Below are positions 1-10,009 of a stretch of 64,000 nt of DNA, in pieces. Position numbers and translations under genes: made by a program. Position 1 is the first letter of the stretch. Every line of letters starts with the position of its first letter. Source of the stretch: Leishmania infantum JPCM5. Lineage: Eukaryota > Euglenozoa > Kinetoplastea > Trypanosomatida > Trypanosomatidae. The DNA lies in contig NC_009419.2 in assembly GCF_000002875.2 (NCBI RefSeq), positions 1,160,954-1,224,953 of the forward strand. The letters run 5' to 3'. The notes below the pieces were generated by a model, which was not told where the DNA came from, did no database searches, and worked only from the letters and a program-made list of their open reading frames with translations.

Positions 1-515
1 CGTTCACTAGGTTCTTCAGTGCGATGCTCGTAATGATGGCGATGATGATGAGAGCGGATGGAATCAACATAGCACGGAAGACCTTCAAGGGGGGGGCCGC
101 AGACGATTAAGAGGAAGAGAGGCAGTACATGTGCCAACGCGCAAAAAAAGAAGGGGAAGAGAAGGGTTGCACGACAGCGTTCGCTGGAGTGCACCGCAGA
201 TTCGGAATGCCCTAGCCGAGGCACGAACGCACCGTCGAGTGCGGCTCAGCCCCCACTCTCCGACACTGTTGACAACAGTGGGAGTGCACTGTGTACACGT
301 TCGTGACGGCTCCTCCCATGAGCGCGCCGTTGACTTCCTCGCTGCTCTTTTTTCTTTTTTCGAATGATGATAATGGGCTTTGACAGTTGCAAGCGTCCTA
401 AAATTGGCAAACACGTGGAGGGTAGAGGAGGGACTGAGTTGGGGCGGCGAACACCAGGGACGTCCTCCGCGCTGCAACGAAGCACAACCACAAACAGTTT
501 GCGGCGCGCAGTGCG
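1..515. other. Downstream flank of the first gene, no gene seen
   Basis: Presumed 3' UTR and intergenic DNA downstream of the minus-strand gene ending at 516. Short open frames on both strands show no family resemblance and are of the length expected by chance. Confidence 0.5.
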
Positions 516-2186
516 TCATGGCGACACACTGCGCAATGCCGCCGCTAGGTCCTGTAGAGTTGCCAGTGAAGACAGCTCCACAACAGGATCGGAGCAATCG
601 TTCGCGTGGGCCAGCACACGCAGCGGCCAGCCGCTGTGCGATGGGGTGATGCCTCTCGGTCGCGGTAGGACGGAGGCGAGCGTGATCGATTTCGGAAGTC
701 GGCACCATTCCCGCTCGATTGGCCTCATCGTGCAGAGCTGAGCAATAGGATATGTTGCTACGGAGGGAACCAAGCAAGGCAACTGACACTCTGCACCAGC
801 CGCCGTTGACGGAGCCTCGCCATCAGCTTCATGCCGAGGCACCTTCAACGAAGGTGACCCCACAGACTCCCTCGAAGCCCCGTCGCCGGAGGAGCTATTC
901 AGTCTTTCTTCTGGCTTCGTCGTCCTCGAAGTCGCGTCCGTCACAAGCTCCAGTTTGTCGTCCAGAAGCCGCATCAGCTGGGCAGGTCGCCGGCTTCGCG
1001 CGTGTGAGAGCGCCTCCTCATCCGCGCCCAGCACGGCGCGCTTGTAAAAGTCCGCTCCGCCGAGGCCAAAGCGCATGCATTTCGTCACATGAAGATTGTA
1101 CACGTCGCTGGATGCCAATGTCCGCACAACCCGCTCCTTCGCAGCCTCACACGCGTACTGCGACGCGTGCACGATGAAAGAAAGCCGCAGTGGCTGTAGC
1201 GATGCCGATGCCCCTGCGCCGGGCGATTCCATTTGTCGAGTCAGTGCACTTCGCTTGGACGCAGCTGATTTCGCCGTATCGTGCTTCTGCATCCGCGGCA
1301 TGCGACGCATCGCAGCGGTGGACTTGATCAACACAGAAACCCTCTGGTTCCCAAGCGGGTTGCAGATCCACGTAAAGGGCGTATAGGCAGCGCACCACAT
1401 CTCGTGCTCCTCCCCACCTTCATTCAGAGAAGGCGAGCGCACAGGATCGACCGACTCAAGTGCCAGAACGAGAGGCTTCGCGCGCCACTGAGTCGCTGCG
1501 GAGGCCACGGGAGGCTCGGCGTCGACGTACAGGGCACAGTCATCCCCAGGAGCCATTATAAGCACCAGAGGAAACACGTCGCGCGCGAGGTCGTCAGCGG
1601 TATCCCCATGCGAACAGCGACTTTCACGCCCATCAAATTGGTGATCACTCACCCAGCTCCTGCTTCCGCAGCTGTGAAACAGTCGAAGCTGTCCACTCAG
1701 AACGTAGGCAAAGGAGTCACTGTGCTCGTGGCAGCGCAGCACGGGCGGCACTCCTTGGTGAAACAGCGCGCGACGCGCGTACGGTGCTCGCGGCGCCTTC
1801 TCCTGTTGCGTCATATACAACTGCTCCATCACCTCAGCCATATGGTCCGTGTACAGCGACAAAGAAGCCTCGGCGGCGTCTTCGGCCGCTACGCTTGATT
1901 CGAGAAATGTTCGCTTCAGGTTTTCAGCAGCGGAGCCAGCCGCGTGAGCGTGAGCGTGAGCAACCTCCTCGGCAGATTTACCGAGGTGGGCGTCGAGCAC
2001 TAGCCGCGGCCAGCAGCATTTATGGTGTTCATTGTAGAAGTCTGCGTAGAACTTCAGCTCGTGCACCTCCAGAGAGAAATGAGGACTGCCATGACGACCC
2101 TTCAAGGCCGTTGCCGGAGGTGCCTGGTGCACCTCCCACGCGTTCGGTTGGCTGTGTGGAATACCGCAGAACAACACAGAGCTCAT
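516..2186 (-). CDS. Conserved hypothetical protein with a cupin-like motif
   Basis: Predicted protein of 556 residues, family not recognised. Near residue 155 there is a cupin motif 1-like stretch (CHEHSDSFAYVLSGQLRLF), that is H-x-H followed by a Y-V-L-S-G turn. The glutamate normally found between the second His and the turn is not obvious, so metal binding is uncertain. The rest is a mixture of folded-looking blocks and a Ser/Gly/Glu-rich linker around residues 440-480. The chosen start is the ATG at 2186. An in-frame ATG at 2219 lies directly after a plausible spliced-leader acceptor (AG at 2220-2221, pyrimidine-rich in gene sense at 2229-2260), so 11 extra residues are possible. The open frame extends further to 2345, but that part reads as UTR. 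The gene is certain as a coding region; the function is unknown. Confidence 0.8.
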   Translation of the reverse strand: MSSVLFCGIPHSQPNAWEVHQAPPATALKGRHGSPHFSLEVHELKFYADFYNEHHKCCWPRLVLDAHLGKSAEEVAHAHAHAAGSAAENLKRTFLESSVAAEDAAEASLSLYTDHMAEVMEQLYMTQQEKAPRAPYARRALFHQGVPPVLRCHEHSDSFAYVLSGQLRLFHSCGSRSWVSDHQFDGRESRCSHGDTADDLARDVFPLVLIMAPGDDCALYVDAEPPVASAATQWRAKPLVLALESVDPVRSPSLNEGGEEHEMWCAAYTPFTWICNPLGNQRVSVLIKSTAAMRRMPRMQKHDTAKSAASKRSALTRQMESPGAGASASLQPLRLSFIVHASQYACEAAKERVVRTLASSDVYNLHVTKCMRFGLGGADFYKRAVLGADEEALSHARSRRPAQLMRLLDDKLELVTDATSRTTKPEERLNSSSGDGASRESVGSPSLKVPRHEADGEAPSTAAGAECQLPCLVPSVATYPIAQLCTMRPIEREWCRLPKSITLASVLPRPRGITPSHSGWPLRVLAHANDCSDPVVELSSLATLQDLAAALRSVSP

Positions 2187-2662
2187 GCAGGACACACACA
2201 CACACGTGCGCGCGCGCATCTGCCCGTAGAAGTGGGAAAGCGAAAAGGAGATCGTCAGATTCGGGAATGTGGAGCGCTTCTGCTTTGTGCTCATTCTGCC
2301 ATACGCTAGCCCGTGCACGTGCCGCGAAAGAGGGCCCGCCGCCATATGGAGCGTTGCGCGTCTCAGGAAAGAGGAAGGGGCAGAGTACGCCTCTCGTGCT
2401 TGAAAGTGGCGAGTCGCTTCGCGCTCACCTGGACGGCACCATTGCCTGTGCGCATGTAAGGATGCGCGTCTCCGTCGTTGAAGCTGCAGGAGGGGTTCTT
2501 TTTCTTTTCTTTATGCGCCAATGACACGAGAGGCGCCTGTTCGCCTGCGCACTCCCTCGACTAGCAAATCGCCGCCGGCGCTCTGTGGGAAGCGTTACGC
2601 GCAGCGCCGGCGATTCAGAGGGCGAATAGTCGCGGGAGAGAGAGAGGCAGACAGTGCTGTCA
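2187..2662. other. Intergenic region
   Basis: Carries the presumed 5' UTR and splice signals of the cupin-motif gene and the 3' UTR of the selenocysteine lyase gene. It contains a short CA/CG run at 2190-2216. No gene is seen. Confidence 0.6.
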
Positions 2663-4030
2663 TCACTCCTCGAACTGCTGCGCCGCCCGCCGCGCGATTA
2701 TCCTACCCGCTCGTCGCACTTCATCCATGGTCGTGGTGCGCCCAGTTGAGATGCGCAGGGTGCCGATGGCTCGATCCGCGTTCGCCTGCACCGCCTTGAG
2801 CGGATCAGAGACGAGGATTTCGGTTCCTTCATCAGCCGTGGAGTGGCAAGCGGAGCCTGCCGATATGCACACCTCATCCCCGGCGGAGAAGATCAGCCGC
2901 TGCGCTGATATATAGGTGACGGGCGAGCCCGTTTTCCTGTTCGGCACCCGCCTGAAAAGCGCGCAGTTGAGCGTGTTTGGCAGACCGACGGCGATGGCGC
3001 CGTTGACGACGAGGCCCATGTCGTACGCCGCCAGCTCCGCCGTGAGCACGCGCAGCAGTTCATCACGCGTGTCTCGCATCACAGTTGAAAAGCGGTCAAT
3101 ATTATTGCATGCAAACATCAGCGCCTCAGCAATACCCGCTGCGAGAAGCACGTTCTCCGTGCCGGGCCGGATGCTGCGCTCATGACCGGCGCCGAAGAGG
3201 ATGTTGTGCACCGACACACCGGGTTTGATGTAGAGCGCCCCGACACCTTTCGGACCATGGAATTTGTGTCCGCAGACGGAAAGGAGGTCAACGTTTATGT
3301 CCTGCACATCCACCGGCACCTTCCCCAACGCCTGGGCGCCGTCGGTGTGAAAAAGACACGCCGCCCCGCAGAGCTCCTTCGTTATGCGGCACAGCGCCTT
3401 GATATCGTTGACGGCTCCAATCTCGTTGTTCGCAAACATGACGGAAACGAGGGCGACGGACTCGGGACCGCCAGGGAGACTTTTCAGGACCGCTCGCAGC
3501 GTCGATGCATCAAGGCGACCCGTTTGAGGGTCCACTTCGGCGCATACCGTCTCTACTGTGGTGCGCGACGCCGCCTCGACGCCGTCGGTGATGCTGGCTG
3601 GGTCACCGGTGCCTAGGTCGCTGCCTTCGATAGACTTTAGCACCTCTGCCACGGCAGGATGCTCCACGTTGGTGGAGACGACATAGCGTCTGCTGGGCTG
3701 CTGTTGGCGCAGGGCGAGCAAGCCGCCGATAATGGCGAGATTGTTGCTTTCGGTTCCGCCAGAGGTGAAGATAATGGACTCCGATGAGGGCGCGTGCAGT
3801 GCTTTTTGCACCTTCTTGCGTGCCTCTTCCAACTCGTACTTCGCCGCCAGACCGTAGGGGTGTGTTGAGCTGGGATTGCCCCACGCGGTGTGCACGCGAC
3901 AGATTTCCCGCCAAGCCTCCTCGCAGAGCGGGGTAGTGGCGTTGTAGTCGAGGTAGATGGGCAGCGGCTCTGTCGACGGCAGAGGCTGCGGTTTGCGCTT
4001 TTTCAGGGGAGGTCCGTGAGCGTTACACAT
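2663..4030 (-). CDS. SCLY: Selenocysteine lyase / cysteine desulfurase (NifS-like, PLP-dependent)
   Basis: Predicted 455-residue class V aminotransferase-fold enzyme that removes selenium (or sulfur) from selenocysteine (or cysteine). Visible family marks: the substrate-loop LDYNATTP at 27-34, TSGGTESNN at 89-97, the cofactor-stacking His124 (EHP), HTDGAQ at 228-233, the PLP lysine in GHKFHGPKG (Lys256), the RPGTEN segment at 288-293 and a catalytic Cys395 in SAGSACHS. The region after the cysteine (GSACHS, long spacer, then LRISTGRTTT) resembles animal selenocysteine lyases more than the mitochondrial IscS/Nfs scaffold enzyme. There is no obvious mitochondrial presequence; instead a basic KKRK lies at 10-13, which could be a nuclear signal. 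Nuclear selenocysteine lyase is reported in Trypanosoma. The start at 4030 is the first ATG before the conserved region. A likely splice acceptor is the AG at 4144-4145, next to a pyrimidine-rich (gene sense) tract at 4151-4187. Confidence 0.9.
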   Translation of the reverse strand: MCNAHGPPLKKRKPQPLPSTEPLPIYLDYNATTPLCEEAWREICRVHTAWGNPSSTHPYGLAAKYELEEARKKVQKALHAPSSESIIFTSGGTESNNLAIIGGLLALRQQQPSRRYVVSTNVEHPAVAEVLKSIEGSDLGTGDPASITDGVEAASRTTVETVCAEVDPQTGRLDASTLRAVLKSLPGGPESVALVSVMFANNEIGAVNDIKALCRITKELCGAACLFHTDGAQALGKVPVDVQDINVDLLSVCGHKFHGPKGVGALYIKPGVSVHNILFGAGHERSIRPGTENVLLAAGIAEALMFACNNIDRFSTVMRDTRDELLRVLTAELAAYDMGLVVNGAIAVGLPNTLNCALFRRVPNRKTGSPVTYISAQRLIFSAGDEVCISAGSACHSTADEGTEILVSDPLKAVQANADRAIGTLRISTGRTTTMDEVRRAGRIIARRAAQQFEE

Positions 4031-5858
4031 GAGTAAGGATAACCAAAGAACGACACGCACGTAAGGACTTTCGGCACTGCACGTGCGCCACTGTGTTGTG
4101 TGTGACGTCCTTGTAACTGCCACGCACACCGCACCATTAGCAGCTCGCGCAGAGACACGGAGAGTACCAGAGATGAGAGATAGCGAGCGCACATCACGGC
4201 AAGACATATGGAGACGGCTCCAGACGAAGGAAGCGTCTTCTACGGCTTGTGTCGCAGTTGCCGTTTCCGTGACGTACACGAGGAGTGCAGGACGCCGGCT
4301 TCGCGCGCGAGAGAGCCGCTTTTGACTCACACACCAAAGCAGGCCGTGGACATGAGGTCGCACACGGCAAGAAATCAGTCACGCATGATGCCACGCACCC
4401 TCTAACGAGACTGCAGCTAACCAAAAAAAGGAAAAAAAAAAGAAATAATGAAGCCTTTGCCCAGCCTGTCGCGCCGCCCCTCTTTAACGTGCGCCTGCAT
4501 GCCTCGTGCAACCGCTGCTCAGCTGCTCTCGATCCGTTCGAAAAGAGGCGATGTACACGACTGCGGCATTCTGCATCTCTCCACACTCGTGTGTGTTCCT
4601 GATCCCGCATCGTTGAAGGTCTTTTCCATCAGTATCCCTCTCTAACACACCCGCTTGACAGATCAGAGAGCCTGGGAAAATAAGAAAAGAGAAGTTTGTC
4701 GGGGGCAGGCCAAGGAGGACGACCAAAGAATCCAACAACGGCACCTGATCAGGCACCACACGAAGAAAGACGCACCACTACACAATTGCGCCCACGACGT
4801 ACACAATCTCTAGGCACACACACACACAATCACCACTGGAAACAAACATTATCAGCTCGTTAGTTGGGTGGTATGGCAGAGACAAGAACAACAAATACAA
4901 TATTATATATATATAAACAATCATTGAGTCGCGCGACACTCTTCGCTTATCAGCGTGAGAAGAAAGTCCGCAGATGGAAGAAGAAACAAGACAATGGAGA
5001 GAAAGAGAGAGAGATGGGCCACCTTCCGGGTTTTCCTCTTCTCACCTCCGGTGATGTTCGCACACACACACACACACACTCACAATATAAAAAAAAAACA
5101 GTGCGGAGTCCATCTGATTCAAGCAGTGCACCTTTTCCTCATCTCTTGTTTGTTTGCCCCTAGAACACAAGCTAAAAAGGGAATGAATAACGACAACAAA
5201 GGGCTCACATGGCCCCACCCACCCTTTCCGTAAGGCGCACCTGCACTGATACAGCATGCAGCAGAGAAAAACAAAATGGGTACCAGCCGGAGCCCGTGGG
5301 CATCCACATACTACACACACACGCATACGGCTGCTGCCAGTTGCACTTATCCTCGACTGCCCTTTACATACGCCCTTCTCGAGGTATCTGCTTCTACGCC
5401 ACTGATCTCGCCGAGGGTGCACAGGCACGTCTTCTCGCGCTTTTACATCAAATACAGCCACAAACACACGGACGACACAGTTCGCCGAGTGCCCGTGGTC
5501 ACTGTCGCCACAGACCATGCACGTGTGCGCAGAGCAGCAGGGTAGGCAGCTGGCCGGTCTCCACCTACTCATCTTCACAAACACACACACACACACACAA
5601 ACACACGTACACGTACACGTACACGTACACGTAAACACACACACGCACGAAAAGGAGAGGACAGCGGGACGGGAAAAAAAGGTGAAAACGGCTGAAAAGA
5701 AATCGGAGAAGTGGTGCACAACATGTCGGGAGGAAATCTGCCCAAAGTGCCGACAACCATCATCGTTAGAAGAAGGGTTGGCGGGGCGAAGGAGACGGGC
5801 ATGCAGAGTTCCGCATCATTCATCTCGCAGCCACATCAGCTCGCACCGCAGACTTCTC
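4031..5858. other. Long intergenic region with CA/GT repeats
   Basis: About 1.8 kb without a convincing gene. It contains several microsatellites (CA runs near 4815, 5060-5082 and 5578-5600, plus the ACACGT array) and A-rich plus-strand tracts. The open frame on the minus strand at 5042-5719 is made largely of Cys/Val/Thr codons from the repeats and is not credible. Presumed 3' UTR of the LEO1 gene and 5' UTR of the lyase gene. Confidence 0.6.
5578..5645. repeat. CA microsatellite followed by an ACACGT array
   Basis: A CA run at 5578-5600 passes directly into five perfect copies of ACACGT (5603-5632) and then a further short CA run. Seen directly in the sequence. It lies in the 3' flank of the LEO1 gene. 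Confidence 0.95.
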
Positions 5859-7559
5859 TCACAGTTCACCAGAAAAGAGGGCGGCGAGTTCCTCTTTCAC
5901 TCGCTGTGTGTTCACCGTCGGCAGCTCAGCCGCCACCTCGGCGAGCATTTTCGGCACCTCCGACCTCACCACGTCTTCTGGGGTGTCATTCAGGCTAATG
6001 AAGGTAAGTGTGCCGTCCACAGAGGCGAACGCCTCGGCGTTCATGGGAATTTGTGCCAGCAGAGATCGAAGTGCCGCTGCTAAGCCGTCGTATCGAGAGT
6101 TGCTTCGCTCGGATTTGAGCTTCTTTTCGGCAGGCCTTGCCGTAGCGTCGGCTGCGTTGTTTCGCGCGTACATGTCCGCCAACTGCTGCTCAAATGAGTC
6201 GACATCGCTGACGTCCTCATCGCTGTCGCTCCCGTCGTCCTCCTTGTCCCGCAGGAACGGGTCGCTCCCCATGCCATGTCCACTATCGGTGCCGCCGTGC
6301 AGGTCGAGATCTCGGTCAAACCGATTCCGCTTCTGGCCGCGATTCTCCGCACGCTGCGCCGCTTTGAGAGCCGCCCGACGCAGCTGATCCTCGCGCTCCG
6401 CCTGCAGCTGCTCCGCCGAGGCAGTTGTGACATGATCCTGAAGTCGTGCTTCTAGCTGCAGCTGCTCCGCCAGTGTCATCGGCCGGCCATCCTTTATGCG
6501 CCGTTTCATTTCCCGCTCGCGCATCTCGTATTCCTCGCGTACAAACTCTTCGTGGATGCTGCGTCCCTTGCGCGGGCGAGCCCAGTCGATTGGCGGCATA
6601 GAAGAGTCCGCGTATGGCAAGTTGCGGTGGCGATTCTCCAATTCGCGCTGGCGGCGCTCCTGCGCGAGGGCAGCCTCGATCGAGGCCGCCTCCCCGAGGC
6701 GCGCGGTGAGATGCTTCTCTGGCACCGTCGAGGCAATCACAGCATCGATTTCCATCCCTGCCTTGCCCACTTCCAGCGTCTCGCCGAGCAGATTCAGTGT
6801 GGACTCTTGCGAGGGCAGCAGCGTTAGCACGTCGTTGCCGACGTGCATCGTCATGGAGCCATCGCTCCAGCGCACGATGCGGCTATTGCTCGAGACCCCC
6901 TTATCGCTGACGCTCCACCGGAGCACGTTGGTCGGCGTGTAGAGCATGAACTTGTTGCTCTCCAAGTATGCGCACGTAGACGGGTCGCAAGGGCGCGGGT
7001 CGGCGTGCAGCGTCTGTCGGTTCGGAAAGATAACGGGCATGTCCAGCAACCAGGATGGCGTCGCCGCCCTCTCCCGCTTCTCGCCCCAGCGCTCCGGCAG
7101 CGAGCTCTCGAGAAGCGTAAAAGGAACGTTGTGATCGGCGCGAAGTACGTCGGCACCGGCGCTGCCGAAGTACCGCGCACCCTCCTCGTACACCAGCACA
7201 TCTTTGTTCATTTTCATCTCTCGTGCAAGCGCCTCAGCACTGTGGCGCTCCTCTTGAAAGAGGTGCACGTCATCTTCGCGGATGGCACCACCGAAGAGGT
7301 CGTGCAGGATGGACCGTGTATCAATGAGACCCGGATCCTTTGCTGCGGCTCGGTCAAGTTCTTCCACCTGGAAGATGGGACCGAACAGCGCCTGCATCGT
7401 CAACTCCAGATCCGCGGGGGCATGGGCACCTCCAGGTTGCGAGAGGACGTCATCCTCGTCGAAGCCCGTCGCCGTAGCTGCTGCTAGGGGAGATGTAGCC
7501 GCTGGCACATGTGAAGGAGCCATTAGGTCCGTCGGCTCTGGTGCTGCGTGGCACTCCAT
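5859..7559 (-). CDS. LEO1: RNA polymerase-associated protein LEO1 (PAF1 complex subunit)
   Basis: Predicted 566-residue nuclear protein. The diagnostic Leo1 segment is at residues 224-246: SNSRIVRWSDGSMTMHVGND matches the RVVRWSDGS-LHLGNE signature of Leo1, followed by a stretch predicted to form the Leo1/Paf1 beta-barrel. An acidic, intrinsically disordered N-terminal part precedes it. After it come highly charged, probably helical segments (about 300-400) and an acidic Asp/Ser/Glu run near 455-480. Leo1 acts in the PAF1 transcription elongation complex, coupling RNA polymerase II to histone modification; a Leo1 homologue is described in trypanosomes. The start at 7559 is supported by the splice acceptor AG at 7604-7605 with a strong pyrimidine tract upstream in gene sense, giving a 44-nt 5' UTR. 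The frame stays open to 8426, but that extension is low-complexity UTR. Confidence 0.9.
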   Translation of the reverse strand: MECHAAPEPTDLMAPSHVPAATSPLAAATATGFDEDDVLSQPGGAHAPADLELTMQALFGPIFQVEELDRAAAKDPGLIDTRSILHDLFGGAIREDDVHLFQEERHSAEALAREMKMNKDVLVYEEGARYFGSAGADVLRADHNVPFTLLESSLPERWGEKRERAATPSWLLDMPVIFPNRQTLHADPRPCDPSTCAYLESNKFMLYTPTNVLRWSVSDKGVSSNSRIVRWSDGSMTMHVGNDVLTLLPSQESTLNLLGETLEVGKAGMEIDAVIASTVPEKHLTARLGEAASIEAALAQERRQRELENRHRNLPYADSSMPPIDWARPRKGRSIHEEFVREEYEMREREMKRRIKDGRPMTLAEQLQLEARLQDHVTTASAEQLQAEREDQLRRAALKAAQRAENRGQKRNRFDRDLDLHGGTDSGHGMGSDPFLRDKEDDGSDSDEDVSDVDSFEQQLADMYARNNAADATARPAEKKLKSERSNSRYDGLAAALRSLLAQIPMNAEAFASVDGTLTFISLNDTPEDVVRSEVPKMLAEVAAELPTVNTQRVKEELAALFSGEL

Positions 7560-7603
7560 TCGAGGAACGCGCGGTTTAGATGATTTGGGAAAGGTAGAAA
7601 CAA

Positions 7604-7640
7604 CTAAAGAGAGTGAGAGAGAGACAGCAGTACAGGAGGA
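7604..7640 (-). promoter_or_regulatory. Predicted spliced-leader acceptor of the LEO1 gene
   Basis: In gene sense a CT-rich tract (complement of the AAAGAGAGTGAGAGAGAGAC stretch at 7606-7625) ends in TTTAG at 7604-7605, the first AG after the tract. Trypanosomatid mRNAs receive a spliced leader at such sites. Inferred from sequence only. Confidence 0.6.
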
Positions 7641-7707
7641 ATCACGCCGCGCTGTCCAGCGGTTATCGAAAACAGTGAGCCGGGAACAACAAAACGCGAT
7701 GTTGAAA

Positions 7708-7734
7708 ACCACCACCACCACCACCACCACCACC
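7708..7734. repeat. Trinucleotide repeat (ACC)9
   Basis: Nine uninterrupted ACC units, seen directly. It lies 150 bp upstream of the LEO1 start in gene sense, outside the predicted mature mRNA. Confidence 0.95.
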
Positions 7735-8991
7735 GCAGACAAGCGCAGCGCAGCCTTTGCGCAAACACATACACCCAACACGCAAAATGCGAAAAGCCAC
7801 TGACAGCAAGCACAGCACCACAACCTTTCGGCAATCGGCACGCGCTGCTCGTGCTGTGTCCTCCTTCGACGAGGGCAGCAAAGCAGCAGAGAGATATTCC
7901 AAAGGGTGAAAGGGACAGAGAAGCACGTAACAAGTGAAGGCCGAAATCGCTGCGACCGCGTTTGTGCGGGTGAGCAAGTGTGTCTTCTCGCAGGAGCGAT
8001 GCTACAGCGACTGTGTGGGCGTCGCAGCAAGGCGTTATTCTTCCTCACAGCTGGTGGGGGATGGATGGGGAGTGCTGGCGGCTTACGTGAGCAGCGTGCC
8101 CAGGAAGCGCAAGCAACCGCAGAAGGGCAGTCGCCGTCTGAGGCGGTAAAGATTTGTCTGTGCAACGTACAACGACACTCGCACGCACTGGGAGGCCCCC
8201 CACCTCTCGCCCAAAACGAAAGCAAAAAAAGGACCAAAAGGAACGAAACGTCCGAAAAGAGTTTGTGATTGCGAAGAGTAGTACGACACCACACATGTAC
8301 CGAGTTGCAGGTAACACGGAGAGACAGAGCTTCGCTAGGGAAGCAAAACAGGAAAAATACGAGCCGAGGCGGCCACGTAACCCCGCCCCCGTCGCCACAA
8401 CGCGGCCGTGAGAGAAGGGAGAGCATCTCGCGTCATCAGCGCGCTTCCAGAAGCTTAAGCGAAACGGTTGTGTATTCGTTTCAAGTGCATCGGCGCCACC
8501 GCTCTGCAGCTGGCAGAGGTGGCTGGTGTCGTCTGCGGTGGTCTTTTTTTTTGTGGACGAGCAACAAGCACCCTGCGTGCATTCGGGCCAGGCAGAGAGC
8601 ACCGATCAAATACTTTCGCGGTGAGCAAAGTTTGCTACAATTAGCTTAGCCGCCTCTTCACGAGCAAGATCGGTGGCACCAAGAACACTCTCACATCAGG
8701 CAAGTTGAAAAGCCGTCCCTTCTTACAGACGTCGCAGGAGGCGGACACAGAGGTGAGAGAGAGCTTCGCACCAAGAAAAGAACGGGTACGACAGCCAGCA
8801 GAGCTTGCCAATAACGTTTCCCTCTCATGCCACACCTGTTGCGCTCTCGCGGAAAACCGACGGAACAGCAATGCGCCCCGTCCACGCTCACCACATCCAA
8901 CCGCGGAAAGATCAGATGTTCCATATCGACGCACAGATATACACACACACGTGCGATTTGGTGCTCCCCTTTGCTTCCTTCATTTCCCTCG

Positions 8992-9447
8992 TCAGTTGTG
9001 CAAATCCTCGTTTCGGATTTGCGCGCGTAGCTTGACGCAGCGCTTCTTGTGGTCCCACTTTTTGGAGAGGCTGTCGTTCACTGCCAGCCCACGCTCCACC
9101 ATCTTCTCCTTGCGCTTCGCCTGCTTGCGCGTCAGCTGCTTCTTCTTCGTCACAGGGGCTTCAAGGACGAGGCCACCGATAATGCGCACCGCCCGCTTCA
9201 CCACCACGTTCGTCGCCGCCTCATCCATGTCAGGGCCGCTCGCACCAACGCGGGCGCCTGCTTCCTTCTCTAGTTCTCCATTCAGCCGCGCCATCTCGCG
9301 GTCAACTTCGTCTTCCAGCTTCTGGGATTGCTGCTCACTGCAGCGCTCAAGCTCGCGCTGCGCACGCTCTACCTTTCGCTTCTGCACCGTCTTGCGGTGC
9401 GCCCTCTTCTTCGCCATCTGCTTCAGCTTTCGCACTAGCTTCGTCAT
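8992..9447 (-). CDS. Small basic coiled-coil protein, function unknown
   Basis: Predicted 151 residues, not recognised as a known family. It is Lys/Arg-rich at both ends: residues 1-28 (KLVRKLKQMAKKRAHRKTVQ) and about 100-140 (KKKQLTRKQAKRKEKM and KKWDHKKR). A helical, coiled-coil-like Glu/Gln/Arg segment lies at 25-60. Such composition is typical of nucleolar or ribosome-assembly proteins, but that is only an inference. The start ATG at 9447 is the first in the frame and the protein begins at once with the basic block. Reality of the gene rests on its amino-acid composition and on its position between two proven genes on the same strand. Confidence 0.7.
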   Translation of the reverse strand: MTKLVRKLKQMAKKRAHRKTVQKRKVERAQRELERCSEQQSQKLEDEVDREMARLNGELEKEAGARVGASGPDMDEAATNVVVKRAVRIIGGLVLEAPVTKKKQLTRKQAKRKEKMVERGLAVNDSLSKKWDHKKRCVKLRAQIRNEDLHN

Positions 9448-10009
9448 GGTTGTGAGGAGGAGCGGCTAATACGGCAGTGAATTCGGTCTTCTGTGCTCAC
9501 TTTCTGTGTGTGTCAAGACCACCTCGCATCCGCGCAAAATACGTGGTTGGTGAGGCGGCAAATGTATTGTGTGTATGTGTGTGTGTGTGTTTGTGATGTT
9601 ACGTATGCCAAGAGCGGAAGACAGAGGGCCAGGCAGGCGGTACAAAGGCGAGAGAATGATCGCTGCGCATGGGACATTAGCAACATCAACGGCGGTTTAG
9701 CGGCACCGAAGCAGGGAGCAACCGAGTGCAGACACAAACAGCAGGCATTGACTGGCGCATATGCGCCCAGTAAGAAAACGCGTTCTCTCGAGAAAGCGAG
9801 CCTGCTTTGTGCGTATCTAGTATCTGGTCGCTTCAGATCCCAGAAGATTTGAGGGCGTGCAGGAGGCGGATTTCCAGTGTGGCACCGCCCCACCAGAACA
9901 GTAAAAGCAAGCTCGGAAAGCAAATCCATTGCGTCGCAGGAGGCAAGCATACTTACACACACACATCTCCGCACAAGACATACACTTGCCGCCCTCCTCT
10001 TCCCACGGG
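9448..10009. other. Intergenic region with GT repeat
   Basis: Contains a GT microsatellite at 9569-9591 and a plus-strand purine-rich segment at 9610-9655. No gene seen. Confidence 0.6.

Larger units (their letters stand above)
7560..8991. other. Intergenic region
   Basis: About 1.4 kb with a CCA repeat and several plus-strand purine tracts. No credible gene. It holds the 5' UTR signals of LEO1 and the 3' flank of the small basic protein gene. Confidence 0.6.

Noticed and set aside
5042..5719. Minus-strand open frame of about 225 codons in the LEO1-lyase gap
   Set aside because: Most of it is a translation of CA/GT and T/C repeats (runs of Cys, Val, Thr), with no domain character.
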